Source of the DNA: Biscogniauxia marginata
Lineage: Eukaryota; Ascomycota; Sordariomycetes; Xylariales; Xylariaceae
Assembly: GCA_022695795.1 (NCBI GenBank)
Contig: MU404163.1
Location: 62,001 to 126,000 of the forward strand
Length of the DNA: 64,000 bases
Reading direction: 5' to 3'
Positions 11,838-24,900 of the stretch are shown piece after piece. The notes beneath the pieces were generated by a model that was not told the DNA's origin, ran no database searches, and saw only the letters and a list, made by a program, of their open reading frames with translations. Positions within the stretch are counted from its first letter, which is position 1; each line of letters starts with the position of its first letter. The position numbers and the translations under genes were made by a program.

Positions 11838-14001
11838 CTACTGTGGATAGTAGACAACACCTGGGGCCGAGGGAGGATAGTAGAAACCATCTGGGCTGGG
11901 CGTAACCATACTGTTCATGCCGACATTAGGCATGGGGTAGCCCTGTGGTGCAGAATATGGGGGGTATGCCGTCATGGGGGGCAGTTGCGAAGCATCGTAG
12001 TAGTAGACCATGCCATTGACTTCTTGAGCAACTAGGTTCGAGTTTGGCTGGTTCTGTGCGCTTGGCTGGCTCGTAGGAGTCTCGCCCTGAGGCTGCTGGT
12101 TTTGTTGTGCCCCTGGAACAAACGGCGGTGCACCAGCAGGCGGAGCCATGCCGGGGTACGGAGCCGGAGGGTAATAATACCCCTGCTGGGGTTGCATCAT
12201 CTGGTATGGTGGGTAATAATTTTGCTGGGCAAATTGATTCGGCTGGAATGGGGCGGCGTGAATAGCGCGTTCGGGGATTTGCGATAGAGGTGTCCCAGTA
12301 GAGTGTTGAGAATTATACGAAGAATGACGGACGTGTGATTCCTGGCCAAGACCATTGGATACTTGAACAGGAACCTGCTGATGAAAGGCTTGCTGGTACG
12401 GTTCAGATGGGTTCTCCTGGATTTCTGGCGACTCGATGTCTGCTACAGATACTTGTTTCTGCGGCCGAGGCTGATGCATAGGGATAGGTACAGGTCGATT
12501 TTCCTGGAATGCTGGCTTCTGAGGGAGAGGGTGCGTCTGCGGCTGCGGCAAGTCACTAATAGTAGGCTGCGCTGCCCCAGTAAGCTTCTCTACTGGTGCG
12601 ACCTCCACCGCAGCGGCCCTCGGCTCAGTGCGGTTCTGTGGAGGAAGTCTGACAACGGGTGCCGGCCGTGACATGGTAGACCCAGTCGGCGAGACAATGT
12701 AGTCCCTGCTTAGGTCAGGGGCAATAGAGGAGCGACGGCTAAGGGGAACGCTGGGAGAATAAGTGCTACCGCCATAAACACTTCCTCCAAATACACTTGT
12801 TCTCCTCGAGAACCCCCCGATAGACCCGAGACCTGATCGTGGCTTGCCACGTAATCGTTGGTTAGGGCGCAACGCGCGGGGTATGAATATAAACGACCTA
12901 TCGATGGCCGGGAAAACGTATCGATGAGGGAAATCGGGCAGTGAGATACGGACAGGTTTGTCGCGTCTCAGGGGCGGCCGGTGGTCTGGCAACTTTGTGT
13001 ACTGTTTCACGGGTATGCCCGAAAACACAACAGGCTCCTTCAAGGATGGAATATACACCCTGACCTGCACGTTGCTTACATGTTTCTCCGTGGACATCTT
13101 TCGATTGATCGGGGTGGAGCTAGGGGGGCACGTAGGAATGAATCCGTCGCCGTTTGGCGGGCCGTCGTCTACGAATGGCCGGGGTTGTCGGACAGGCATA
13201 GGCTGCGCAATGGTCTCGTGCATATCGTGAGCCCAGGGAGCGCTAGTAGTCGGATCCGCCGGGTTGTGTAGTTGTTGACTGCGCTTGTCAGCAGGGGGGG
13301 AGGAAGAATGAGGGGGTTCGGGCTGCAGTAACTTACTTCATAGGAGCAAAGGGACCCCCGATGCCACCACGGCCTCTTCCACGGGCGGTCCTACCAAACG
13401 GTCGGAAGCCATTGGCAGAGGGGCCAGTGTGTCTGTGGTCATGCATAAAGAAGGCCCCTCGGTTGGGAACGAAGGCAGGGTCCTCGTCTCGCTTACGCCT
13501 ATACTCCTCATGTTCCCTTCGCCGCCGATCGCCCGTAGGACCCGTAGTAGCTACGGAGTCGGAACTGACTACGATGGGTGCCAATGACTTGGTCGGGGAT
13601 TTGGTGACCTCATCGAAGTTCATTTCCTGCACCGGGGCAGCCTGGTCCGAGATGCTCAATCCATTCAACATAAACTCGGTGTCGGATACAGCATCGTTGC
13701 CCGACTTGGAAGTCTTCGTCGCAGCGGAGTTGACGGCAGGCTTCGGGTTGGCCGTCTTTGCATTGCCGTTGGCGTTTACACGAGCGCCCAACTTCTTCAC
13801 AGCAGGCGCAGTTGGCGAGGCCTCGTCGACATTGCTAGTATCGCTATCATCGGCAGGGTCGAGGTCATCGGAAGCCATGGAACCTTCGGTCAGCGAATCC
13901 TCGTCGACGTCGAGCTGATCGGGACCTCCATCCTCCTCGCCCTCGTCCTCGACCCGGCGTCGATGGCCTATCATTTTTCTTCGCCGGACTGGAGCGGCCA
14001 T
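11838..14001 (-). CDS. CASC3/Barentsz (Btz) domain protein, candidate exon-junction-complex factor
   Basis: Btz/MLN51 proteins clamp eIF4A-III and RNA in the exon junction complex through a two-part SELOR module. Exons 14001-13337 and 13278-11838, 701 residues. An acidic N-terminus begins MAAPVRRRKMIGHRRRVEDE. The first SELOR half is at ~159-190 (RRREHEEYRRKRDEDPAFVP then GAFFMHDHR). An RG-rich patch (GRTARGRGRGGIGG, ~203-216) follows. The intron falls at residue 222, just before the second half with its conserved WAHDMHE (W about 237). The rest is disordered and Pro/Gln/Tyr-rich, ending in a P-Y-P-type tail with GVVYYPQ. The start at 14001 is the first in-frame ATG; the upstream frame is open but has no ATG before a stop. 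The donor is GTAAGT and the acceptor CGCAG. Confidence 0.82.
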
Positions 14002-15195
14002 ATTCAAGATGGTCTGCGGAGAGGGGTGATGCGCACTGGCAACGGGGTAGGCAGGATGATGGATGGAAGCCGAGGCGGGATGGCGGTAAGCCGGGTAGCT
14101 ACCAGGTGGTGAAGGCGGTGGAGGGGGTGCTGGAGCACGACGTGGGCGTCGTGAGCGATATGGAGGTCATACGTTGTCGACTTTGGGTGGCGGAGCAGCG
14201 GAGAATCGACTTCCTGGTAGATATCAACCCTAGAGGCGAAATAACCGCCCGCGGTGCAAAATAAAAAGAACGGAAACGGTTAAAGATTCAATTAAGAAGC
14301 CAGCGTGCCTATCGTCTTTTTTATCTCCCTATAGGCTCCCCAGGATGACAAGGAAAGGGACGAGAGAGAGAGAGAGGACGACTGGATGTGTGTGGTCTCG
14401 TCTCGTCTAGTCGAATCGAATCGAATCCCGAGTCGGTCGAGGCAACAACACAGAGAAGATAAGAGGAAAGGGTAGAAAAAGAAAGAAGAAGCAGGAAAAA
14501 AAAAACAAGGACGGCTTTTTTAGAACTCAAAGCTCGAGAACGGCGAGCGGGATCACTAAGCCTTCAGAAGCAGCTCGTGAATTGTTTTTAATCTCTAGGT
14601 GATGCAGAAGAGGAGAAAAAAGTGTTGGATTGGTAGAATCCAAAAGGTTGAGATTCGAAGTAGTGGTAGGTTAGGTAGGTCGACAGCCAGACCGTCACAG
14701 TCACAATATCGAAAAAAAGTCAGGCCGAATCGTATGGATGGGCAGAGCGGAGACAATTGGCAGACGTGCAAGGTTGGGATTGATCCGGATCGCTCCCACC
14801 AATGGACCCGCATTCAGGACATGGAAGGCGAGGTCCACTTGGCAACAACCGCCGGGCCAGATCAGCACGCCTGCAGAGGGAGGTACCTGTACATACCTAA
14901 CCTACATAGTAACGTGCTGCGCCATGGCATGTTCGAGAAGGCGCCTAGCTAGGTAGGTACAGTACGCTAAAGGGTTCCACCGGCGGTTTTAACATGTACT
15001 GCACCTCACTAGCTGACCTCACTGACTGACCTCAATAACATTTACCCCACTGGAGCGAGAGGCACAGAGAGGTATGTACACTAAGATATCAATGTGTTTA
15101 TTTCCATCGTATCGTATTTCAAAAACATTCATGACAGGAGGTATGCAAAGCCTAATGTAATGATTACCTATACATACCTCATATGACCCTACCTG

Positions 15196-15228
15196 ACTAC
15201 CTACCTACCTACCTACCTACCTACCTAG
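15196..15228. repeat. (CTAC)n microsatellite
   Basis: About eight CTAC/CCTA units, ending in CCTAGGTA. Confidence 0.9.
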
Positions 15229-15373
15229 GTATATCGACCATATCAATTGGGGGGATAGAAATACGAATAGAGAGAGGTTCGCAGATTGAAATGTGTTGAT
15301 TACACGTATATGTGCAGACTGGAGTAGGTACATAGGTCGTATGCATGTCCTGTTGTGTAAACGTGCTTACAAG

Positions 15374-15390
15374 CAATGTACTGTACATTG
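15374..15390. other. 17-bp near-perfect palindrome
   Basis: CAATGTAC-T-GTACATTG: two 8-base arms around one base. Function unknown. Confidence 0.5.
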
Positions 15391-16045
15391 GAAAAAGAGA
15401 GAAAGAGAAAAGAACGCGCCCTCATTGGCAGGGCCGTTTTCATAACGCCAACTGCCCACAGACCTCAGTGCTCCCGTGTTGATCGGTGTTCAACACGTTG
15501 TAGGTAGAAATAATAATCGTCACTCGTGTCATGGCCAAGACGTGCCTGCCACTGCCACACCGTTATTCTCAGCACGTCCAAGACAGCGTGCGTACAGTAC
15601 TTAGCTACATACCTGGGTAGTTATCCTCTTTTATGTAGGTAGTGTATGCGTGTCAAGCTAGGTGAGTAGGGCTAACAACCTCCGATATAAACCACATGCC
15701 TACCTTTCCATGTGCCTACCTAAGGTATGGTATCTATTTTACTTGCTCTTGCATTTCTTTAGCTTCCGTCATGCTAGTCACTTCTACCAAACACTTACCC
15801 ACAAGAGAGCTTCTGACTGCCTCTGCACAATTGTACCGAATACCTAACCCCTTTGCCTAACCCGACCGACATTGTACGTGGCTCGGCCAGATCTTCCGAA
15901 GATTGGAAGCTTCAACATTGTTGACAAATGATATTTCGGAGCTTCATGATTAGTGTAGGATAAGTGCTGGATCCCTTTCCATAACTACCTCAGATCTTCG
16001 TTGTCAGTCGGGGCTCCGGTATCGCATATTATAAGTTAGCGTGCC

Positions 16046-16061
16046 TAGGTACATGTACCTA
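16046..16061. other. 16-bp perfect palindrome
   Basis: TAGGTACATGTACCTA is self-complementary, built from two inverted TAGGTA motifs around CATG. Whether anything binds it is unknown. Confidence 0.6.
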
Positions 16062-18300
16062 CCTCCTCGCACGCAGCGTAGCCCCATATCTCACGCTTCG
16101 TGAAGCGAGCACCTATAGAATCTCCACTCGTCATAGAAAACGAAATATAGCAAGTTAACTCCCAGCTTTGAGACTTTACAATATACTAGCTATCTCGTCT
16201 CCATCTCTATCGCGCTCTCGAAAACACAACACTACTAGACCCCGGTAGTAAAATCAATTACAAACATTGAATAGTTCGCCATATTTAGACCTTGCCAGTC
16301 AATGTAACATCACGAACAAGGCTGTCACATTGCCAAGTGCGGATCCTGCTATGCTGGTATTATCTTAGGCCTAGGGACTCGAGTTCAGCCTTATAAACTA
16401 ACCTAGGGAGTATCATAACTACTTTTGTTCACCGGGTATAACTCAAACCATAAAATAATTAATTTTCATAGGGTTTCGACCGCAGAAAGAAAGTTCCACC
16501 TACTTGATATATATAAAAACACCCGGGGTTGAGCATAGCGAAGAAAAAGAAAGAGAAAGGAGAGAAGAAGAAAAACAGCGAATGGTATAAGATGACGTGA
16601 TGGACCCCACGATAGCTCGCTCGCAGCTCCTAACGTAACGATGGTCTTCTCACACTTGAGACGACACAGCATTGGTTGCTATCGGAACCTCGCATCGCCT
16701 ATGACCTCGGCTCCTTTGACCAGGCTCCTTTGACCAGACTCCAAGTCGGGGAAACAGGCAAGTTCGGTAGGTTGCAAGGTTGCGTGACAGGATCGCGCTG
16801 GTCGACAACTAGGGGCACTTGATCCAATGGGGAATCGCAAGCAAACCCCGACTAGAAAAGCCAGCGGCTGTATCACCACTATTACATACATTGCCTACCA
16901 GGTAGCTATGCTTGTCTATATTTCTATTCCACATGGGATGATGATTTCCGTAGGGCGGCGAGGGCGGCAAACTCCGCCCAGAGGGGAGGTGTAATTGCAA
17001 GTATTTTCAACCGGCAAAACAAGTCATCGACTCTACAGCAGCAGAAGACGGAGAAGAATACAAATGCAATTCTGGTAAAGCGTCTGGGTTAGTTGGAGTT
17101 TTCTCTCTACGTACTCCGGGTTTCCCTATCCAGATTTCTAGCTGCATGCTGCAAGCTCTCGTCACCACTCAGATGCTTAACGAATCTAGGTACGAAGTTA
17201 CCAGAGATCCAGTTATTACGTTGTCAGGAGCTAGCCACCAATGGGAGTGTAGGTAAGGCTTATTCGGGTAGATTTCTTGCGCCCGAGGCTGTTGGCCAGT
17301 CTCTTGTTTATTATTCCGTTCTTACGGTAAATGAATTACGAGGCGTTGATGGCTGGATGGCGAAAAGCACCACACCACAGTGGCACCAACTACCAAAGTG
17401 TAGAACAGGCCAAGGCGCAGGAAGCCTCCTAGGCAGGCCGCTAGCATTACGTAGATTGAGCAGCCAATCAGGATGGGTACTTGATACACTCAGTTAACCG
17501 GAATAGGCAGTTTTTCGGGCAAAACGCTAACACCTACGGAATCGAAATACCTAATTGACTTCCCTCACTAGACCTAGCCTGACAGGCCTAAGGAGGTGCA
17601 TGTAGCTTTTGAGAAGAAGGGTTAAAGAAATAAATGAATAGCGAATAAACAAGCTTGTAACCTTAAGCAGCTTACTCAGGTGGTGTACCTCCTTATGTAG
17701 ATGCTGGCATGTGGCATTGTATGAATCCCCCGCTTTCTACTACGTACCTAAGATACACACAAAGGTACGTGAATGAATTAATTGTTTCTGCCACTCCCGT
17801 CGCCTCATATGTCACCTGCCACCTTACCAGTCCTACTTCACGATTAGGCCTTTCCCGCGTCCACGTCTGCACCTGACTGACTAACCTCCTTGGTTCTAGC
17901 CAATCCGAGTCACTTATAACGCCTCCGATTGCGAGGCACCTATCTGCCTGCAGATGCCACATCAGATAAGTACCGACCTCAACCTTTCAAGTGCTTCCTC
18001 CTGTGTGGTCTTCACCTATACTCGTACCCATACCTACCTACCTACACCTACTCGGCATAACCTGAGGCAAGTATTCTGTCTGCCCGTATTTCCTACACTG
18101 CTGCATGCATCCTCTCGTCTCTGCCCGGGTAACATTATCAGGTAGGTCAGCTGTGAGGTCGGCATTTGTGTCAGGTAGCGAGTCCTGAGTCCTAGCATCA
18201 ATTGCCTGCCGCACTCGTGGTCCCCGCTCTGCTCCCACAGCTGCCCCCCGATCACTTGGACAAGCCCTGGACTTGCCTGTTTGTGCCTGTGCCTGTGCTG

Positions 18301-18336
18301 CTTGGTGCTTGGTACTTGGTACTTGGTACTTGGTGC
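18301..18336. repeat. Heptamer repeat (GGTACTT)n upstream of the NBR1-like gene
   Basis: About five tandem copies of a 7-mer of the form TTGGTAC/TTGGTGC, immediately before a long pyrimidine-rich tract. Confidence 0.85.
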
Positions 18337-18339
18337 TCG

Positions 18340-18620
18340 TTACCTCGCCTCTCTCTCTCCCTCCTCTTTTTCCTCCCTCCCTCTCTCTTCACTTCTCCTC
18401 ATCCGCTGCATCACATCTTACGACTTTCGTCTTTCGTTGCCGCTCTCCTTTTGTGCCCGCCTTCTTCCCATCATCAACTAAACTCCATTCCATTATTCTC
18501 GCAATCGTCACCCTAAATCTTCTCTCCCTCTAACATTCGACTAACCAACTTATACTGCAACTTAGTCTACTTCCCCACGCATTGACCCTTGTCCATTCGG
18601 CGGAGATAAGGCTGGCAAAC
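18340..18620 (+). promoter_or_regulatory. CT-rich promoter/leader of the NBR1-like gene
   Basis: A strongly pyrimidine-rich stretch (CTCTCTCTCC, TTCCTCCCTCC) lies 360-640 bases before the ATG at 18981. This composition is common at fungal transcription starts. The exact start site cannot be read. Confidence 0.4.
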
Positions 18621-18980
18621 AACTGACCGCCTTAACTAAGGCCGATAAGCAACACCTGATCAGTTATTTGATTGCCTGGACGGCCTGAGTAAGTGGGGAC
18701 TTTCTCCCTCCGGCTACCCACTCTACCGCTCGCTACTTGCCTAACCCGACCTTTTTTACTTTTACTGCCTAGAGGCCTACCAGCACCTACCAACCTACAC
18801 CCTAACCTTTTCCTCCACCACCTCAGATGATGAAACACCTTCCCTACCCCCCTTCATCCATCCATCCGTCAATCCATCTACTTTAACCACCTCCCGACCA
18901 CCTGCCATCAATATCGTCATCGTCATTGTCATCGTCACCGTACTTACGAATACATCTTGACAGTGAGCAGTGGTAGCAAG

Positions 18981-21925
18981 ATGGCCTCGTCATCGGCTAC
19001 TACCCCCGACACCCTGATCACTCTAAAGGTCAGCTTCGATGGGATCACCCGTCGCTTCAAGCTGCCTCTACGTGACCTGGGTGTCAATTCTCTCGAGAAC
19101 AAGGTAAGCATCGCTGTCCTTTGCTTCACTGTCTTTCACTGTCTTTCGAGGCGGCGCTCTGCCAAGTTTGCAATTAACTTGTCCTCTCTTGTAATCCGGT
19201 TGCACCTCGAGCTGCTCCCATTGCCTACTAGTCCGGTGTGCTGACAAAATCACTCCTGCAGCTTCGACTATTCCTGCATATCCCCATCACAACTGCTGCC
19301 ACCATCGAGAGATACTCGGATTCTGCAGCCTCCTACGTTGTTCTAGACCCAACCAACATTTCCATCTACAAACAGCTCTACAGAGCCGCCAAGGCCAAAC
19401 AGAAGCTGAAGCTTCGAGTTACCACATACGTTGAACCCGAGGCTGAGGCCGAGACCGAGGCCGAGGAAAGCAGTGGTCCCAAGCCTGTCACTATTGAGGA
19501 TGTGCCCGACGTCGAGCCCAAGAACGTCGTTGAATCCGCTCCAAGAGCTCCGTCCCCCGTCCCTGTGCCTTCCGCCCGTTCCGAACCTCCTGCTGGCACT
19601 ATGGATACAATTGCGGCCCCTCAAGTTCCTGGAGAGTTCCCTGAATTTATCAAGCAGTGGCGAGCTCGCGGGATGCCTCGTATTCACCTGCGACGGAATG
19701 CCGATAACGTTGAAGTCATTGATTTCATCAATCAGACGTCCGTGTCCGACCCCGTAGTAACTATGGAGCCCTACGGCGGTTCATCTTCCCTGGATAGCAG
19801 CCTGCCATCTACTGAGCAGTATCGTTTTTCTCAGGCTGCAGCTAAGCTCTCTTTCACTACCCTGATCCGCGAGGCTTGCGATCGAGAGCATTCGAGTGCT
19901 GCTGCCGATGCTACTCCGAAATCCGAGGAAGTCAAGGCTTCCGAACCAGCAACCCCTCGGGAAGTAGAGAAGAAGGATACGGTCGAGGAGGACAAGATAA
20001 CTAGCATAAAGCGACCATTCACTGTCTGCTGCAATAGTTGCGACCGAGCCGTTCCCAACGCCCACTTCCATTGCTCTATCTGCGATGATGGCGACTTTGA
20101 CCTATGCCAGGATTGCGTGAACAGAGGCATTACCTGTTACGGTGAAGACCACTGGCTCATCAAGCGAGTCATGTCACACGGCCAGATGATGTCTAGCACT
20201 ACTCACATCGCCCCCAAGTCGCAGCGTCCGACTTCGAGCAAGCAGAATGTACCCCAGACTGCGTTTACCGAGGTCAGCCTCCCTCTTCGGCCTATTGTCG
20301 AAAGAGGAACTCTAGCGCCCACCTGGAGCACCGCTTACAATGCACGAACCTGCAACTGTTGCGTACAGGAATTCCCTGAAAAGGAATTTGTACATTGCAC
20401 AACTTGCGATGATTATGATCTTTGCAAGGGCTGTTTTGCCAAGGATCAGCATGGTCATCATCCCAAGCATGGATTCACTGCTGCTGTGAGAGGAACTGCT
20501 TTCGAGCATTCCGTGTCTTCGCGGCTCGCCCCGGGACGCAATGCCGTTCACAATGCTATCTGCGATGGCTGTGACAAGTACGTGCGAGGGATCCGTCACA
20601 AATGTCTTGACTGTCCTGACTGGGATTACTGCTCGGACTGCGTCCTCAACGCCAGCTTCGTTCACCCCGACCATCGTTTTGTTGCTATCTACGAGCCTCT
20701 GGCCGATCGTACAGTCGGATCTGCTTCCCGTGCTGAACATATTGGTATTTGCTGCGACGGCCCACTCTGCTCGACTAACAGCAACAAGTACATCGTCGGT
20801 GAGCGGTACAAGTGTGCTGTCTGCCACGATACTGACTTCTGCGCCAACTGCGAAGCCAGCCCCGCTAATACCCACAACAAGACACACCCACTCATCAAGT
20901 TCAAGACGCCGGTACGTCATGTGAGTGTCACGACTACTGGTGAACATGAAGATGGGCAGCGTCTACCAGCAATGGGCGATCGCATCCCACGTCAGTGCAC
21001 TAGGCCCCGATCTACAGAGGTACCCTCACCCCGTGAGAGCATCGCAGCTACGCCCGTGCAAACCGTGGTTGACGTTCAGCCTACTGAACAGCAGCCTATC
21101 GAGGATAAGAGCGAGGACACGGACGTCAAGAAGGAGGCGATTGATTCCGAGGTAGCTACATTGGTCGAGCCCCAGCAGCAGCAACAGCCTGTATCAACTG
21201 ATCTTGTTGCCATCTTCAAGCATGATACGGTAGCGGATGGGACTGTCTTGCCTCCGAATCACACTTTTGAGCAAACTTGGGTTCTTCGAAACGAGGGGAC
21301 TGCCCCCTGGCCTGCTGGATGCTCTGTTAAGTTTGTTGGCGGCGACTACATGGGTGCTGTAGATCCAACCCACCCTGCGGGCATCCATGAGCTTGTTTCG
21401 GCTTCGGAATCTACTATCTGTTACAACGCCCTCAAACCTGGCCAGGAATTCCCTTTCACCGTTTTGATGCGAACTCCGGATCGGGATGGTAAAGTGATTT
21501 CATACTGGCGTTTGACTACTCGCGATGGCGTCAAGTTTGGCCACAAGCTGTGGTGCGATGTCACAGTTAAGGCGGCCCTGCCCAAGATTGCCAAGCCTGC
21601 TCCAGAAATCGAGTCCACCAAGGCTGATATCCCTGCTGCAACTCCTGAGATGACGAGGAGCCAGATGATAATTCCCAAGCTGGAGCATGAATCGCCGGCA
21701 GCTAGTGTTCATGAGAACCGACCTGAAGCTGAGACTCGGACCGAAACTGATTCGCTTACCGCTCCTACCGATGTGCATGAAGATGATGACTTTGAGGACT
21801 GTGGCGAGGAAGATTGGGCCGAGGGTTCTGAAGAGGGTTTCATGACCGACGAGGAATACGATATTCTTGATGCTTCGGATGAGGAATACCTCTTTGAGCA
21901 GCAAAAATTGATGCGCAAGAAATAG
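18981..21925 (+). CDS. NBR1-like selective autophagy receptor (PB1, four ZZ, FW domain)
   Basis: Scaffold that links cargo to Atg8 on autophagosomes. Exons 18981-19103 and 19262-21925, 928 residues. Residues ~9-100 look PB1-like (LITLKVSFDGITRRFKLPL ... ERYSDSAASYVVL). Four ZZ zinc fingers follow at about 290-340 (CCNSCDRAVP), 400-440 (CNCCVQEFP), 473-515 (CDGCDKYVRG) and 535-585 (CCDGPLCS), each with CxxC pairs. The FW (Nbr1_FW) domain is at ~688-811 (FEQTWVLRNEGTAPWPAGC; FPFTVLMRTPDRDGKVISYW). Near the C-terminus, EEYDIL (~905) is an acidic-flanked Y-x-x-L LIR candidate for Atg8 binding. No UBA domain is visible, as I recall for other fungal NBR1 proteins. Start: the only ATG in frame before PB1. 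Confidence 0.93.
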
Positions 21926-24900
21926 ATGCTATTGCAACCACGTTGGGACGACGGGTTTCCGCATTCACTGCAGCTTTTGTGGCTTGTACAAGCTGAACAA
22001 CCACTGGATGAGCAGAGAACCCTTGTGTGCTATCATGTAGGATTTTTCTTTTGTTGGGGCTGGGTTAGGGGATCTTTCGTTGATGTCGCTCCCCTTTACG
22101 GCTATAGGCCACACTCTTAAGTTAGTTGTTGATCTTCCCGCTAGGATCCACTCGTTGACCAGACTGCTTTACCATAGGAGCAAGCTAGGCTCTTGAGGAA
22201 GCCTAGGATTAGTTGTAGGCAGCTCAATTGATTGTGTTTTAGCTAATCCTAGGAGGTCAGTTCGTAATAAAAAATACATATTCCATTATTCGATCTCAAC
22301 ACCTGATTGCGGCCTCCCTCGGTCTTGCTTTAAAACTGCCCGATGTATACGGCCAATATCAGATCGAATATTGTTACAACAATTACTCGGCGACTTATTG
22401 ACTGTCTGCGCCTCTCTAGGCTTCAGTTCATCTTGTGCCATTAAAAAACACACTGATGTAGGTGCACATACGCCAAATACTAATAGACATGTAGGAAGGT
22501 ATCTATCTCATGCTGTACGGTAAGGATGTAAGCAAGTATAGGTAGAGATGGATAGATGTGTATAGATAGATACTGGGAGGATAGACGATACAAGGACGGT
22601 ATGCATACAACAATATTACACAAGTAAACCAATGTAGTTATAAAGTCTCTTGGCTACAAACGGGAAGCTCCGGGGCTATTCGTGTGTCTATTGTTTGCTC
22701 CTCCTCTAGATAGCGGGGATGGGAGAATAGGGGAATAAGAATTTGTATGTACACCACCGGGGCTGGGAACACGGGATTGTGATATATTATGGCGGTCTTA
22801 TACTCCCTTTCAGTTTTGGTTTCTTATGTGGTGAGCGTGTTGTATGTATTGATAGATAGGTAGGTAGGTAGGTAAATCAGATCAGCTTCGTGGAGGATAG
22901 ATCATATGTAACGAAGAGTGAAGGTTTTTTTAAACCCCCTCCCGCTTCTATATAGCCCAACCCCCTCTCCCCGCGGCCCCTTTTTCAGTAGTAAAATGTG
23001 ATTGATGGCAAACGGTTACACCTCGTCGTCATTACGTTAAGGAGTATCCATGTATAAGTAAGGCTGGTTACTATGTATATAGCAGTCTTAGTGGGCTTTA
23101 TTTCTCTCTTGTTTCTTTTCCCCCCTCTCTCCTCGCCTCCTTGTTTTGTTGGAATATATATAAGTAACATGTCACTACGTCTCGAAGAAATGTTTGCTCA
23201 TATTAATTAGGGTTTTTTTTATATATATGTTACTTTATAAATCAAGTATTTGATTCTTTTTATCACCATTCATTATCTATAAAACTAATACTTATACGCA
23301 TCTACCTACCTATGTAGGTAGTTTACGTTGCCGTACGAGCTAGTTTCCGTCGGTGGCCCTAGGTTGGCGGCGTTTACCGCCTCGAAGGCTTGCTCGCGGA
23401 TAACTATAAAATATATGAACACACCTGGAATATATGTATACAACTTAACTCGTGGAAGGAAAAAGCCTGGTCCGCAGGTTGAATCTCTAACCCCCTAATA
23501 CGAAGCACGCTAAATTATTACATAATATGCACTCCTAATAGTCTACATCTGGACGTGGTACTTTTTCATTGCAATGTTTCTACATACCTACTAAGTCATT
23601 GGTCTTGAATCCCCCTGGCTTTTCCCCTTTTACCTCGTTCCTCATCCCCCTTTTTGAATAAAATAAAAGTAGGTAATCTACGGGATTTTCTAACGAATAG
23701 GCGCTTGATACAGCTACATATAATGTACCCATACCTACCTATATAAACAAACCATCCACGTGGAAAGGCTAACGTAGGTAGGTATATAACGACGAAAAAG
23801 GCTACGCTGATAATGCTTCAACCTTTTCTTCTTATAAACAATCTGCCCATGCGTGTGTCTGTCTGCCTTCGACAACAGGTTGGATTTATAATCCAATACC
23901 ATCTATCAGGTAAGCATGTTTCACCAAAATGAAAGGCAAAAAAGTTTTTTTTTTTTAATTCAGTTCTCAGCTGTCATCAATCTCCGATCTGCCTGATCAA
24001 TCAGATCGATTCGTCTGAAAAGGAAAAATACCCTCGCTGGTTACACGGATTTATTACCTGCATGGGAGGGAGGTCAGGTGCGAGTTGTACAGGAATGGGA
24101 ACTTCGCGGACAAGGTATCTGAGGTCCAGCGAAGCTTATTCCCGGAACAACCCCCCCTTTTTTTTTGGTGCTGACCTACCTACCTACATAAAGCGTAGAC
24201 AAATGAGAAAGCATCCGTATGATTGCATACATTGCCTCTGAATATACACATACATATTAATTATGTATGTGATAGATCTTGAAAGGGGGTTTATCTTGGG
24301 AGAGGGGAACCACCCCCCCCTAAAAAAAAACCCAAAAACAAACTTCCCCAGCTGAATGCGCGGCACGACTGAGATCAATCGACATATTATCATGATGACG
24401 AGTACTTGGTTACCGAAACCGACTCCTAGAGAAATGCAAAGAGGGCGAGGTTCTCCTTCGCCGGTTGTATTTTCGTCTTGTCTCACTTCATCTTCATCTT
24501 GTCCCACGATGATGAAGTAACAAACTCGTAATCTCCAACTTTGTGGGTTTGTGTATCGAAATAACTGTGGGCACGTTGTACGTTCGTTATCCAAGCTTTC
24601 ACATGCATACAAGTATCTAGTACCTCATAATCCACGTGTACCGCCAAGGGGGGATGTAGCTAGGAATATATATATATGTCAGTGTTCCTAGGTAGCCAAT
24701 GTACGAGGATAATCTTGATATGTTTAGCAAGGCTCACAGTGAGGCACTGCCGTCGTGGCCGGAAGGGCGGACATGACGGGATTACTGAAAAGAACTCTTC
24801 ATCATCTTCCTCGGATGGTTTAGTTGTCCCGATTCTGTCTTGGGGCCATCACACAAGCTTTGTCTTCGGCCGAAACGATACACGCGACGCGAGCGTATAT

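Larger units (their letters stand above)
14002..18980. other. 5-kb gene-poor spacer between divergent genes
   Basis: No ORF here has family resemblance, credible codon use or splice-linked extension. The stretch holds the promoter of the Btz-domain gene at its left end, a CT-rich promoter and leader for the NBR1-like gene at its right end (18340-18620), many TACCTA/TAGGTA motifs (14668, 14945, 15196-15228, 15320, 15610-15650, 16043-16063, 18030), simple repeats and two short palindromes. A non-coding RNA cannot be excluded. Confidence 0.5.

Noticed and set aside
17093..17497. 134-codon open frame in the NBR1 spacer
   Set aside because: Does not start with ATG in a good context and has no domain or homolog I know.
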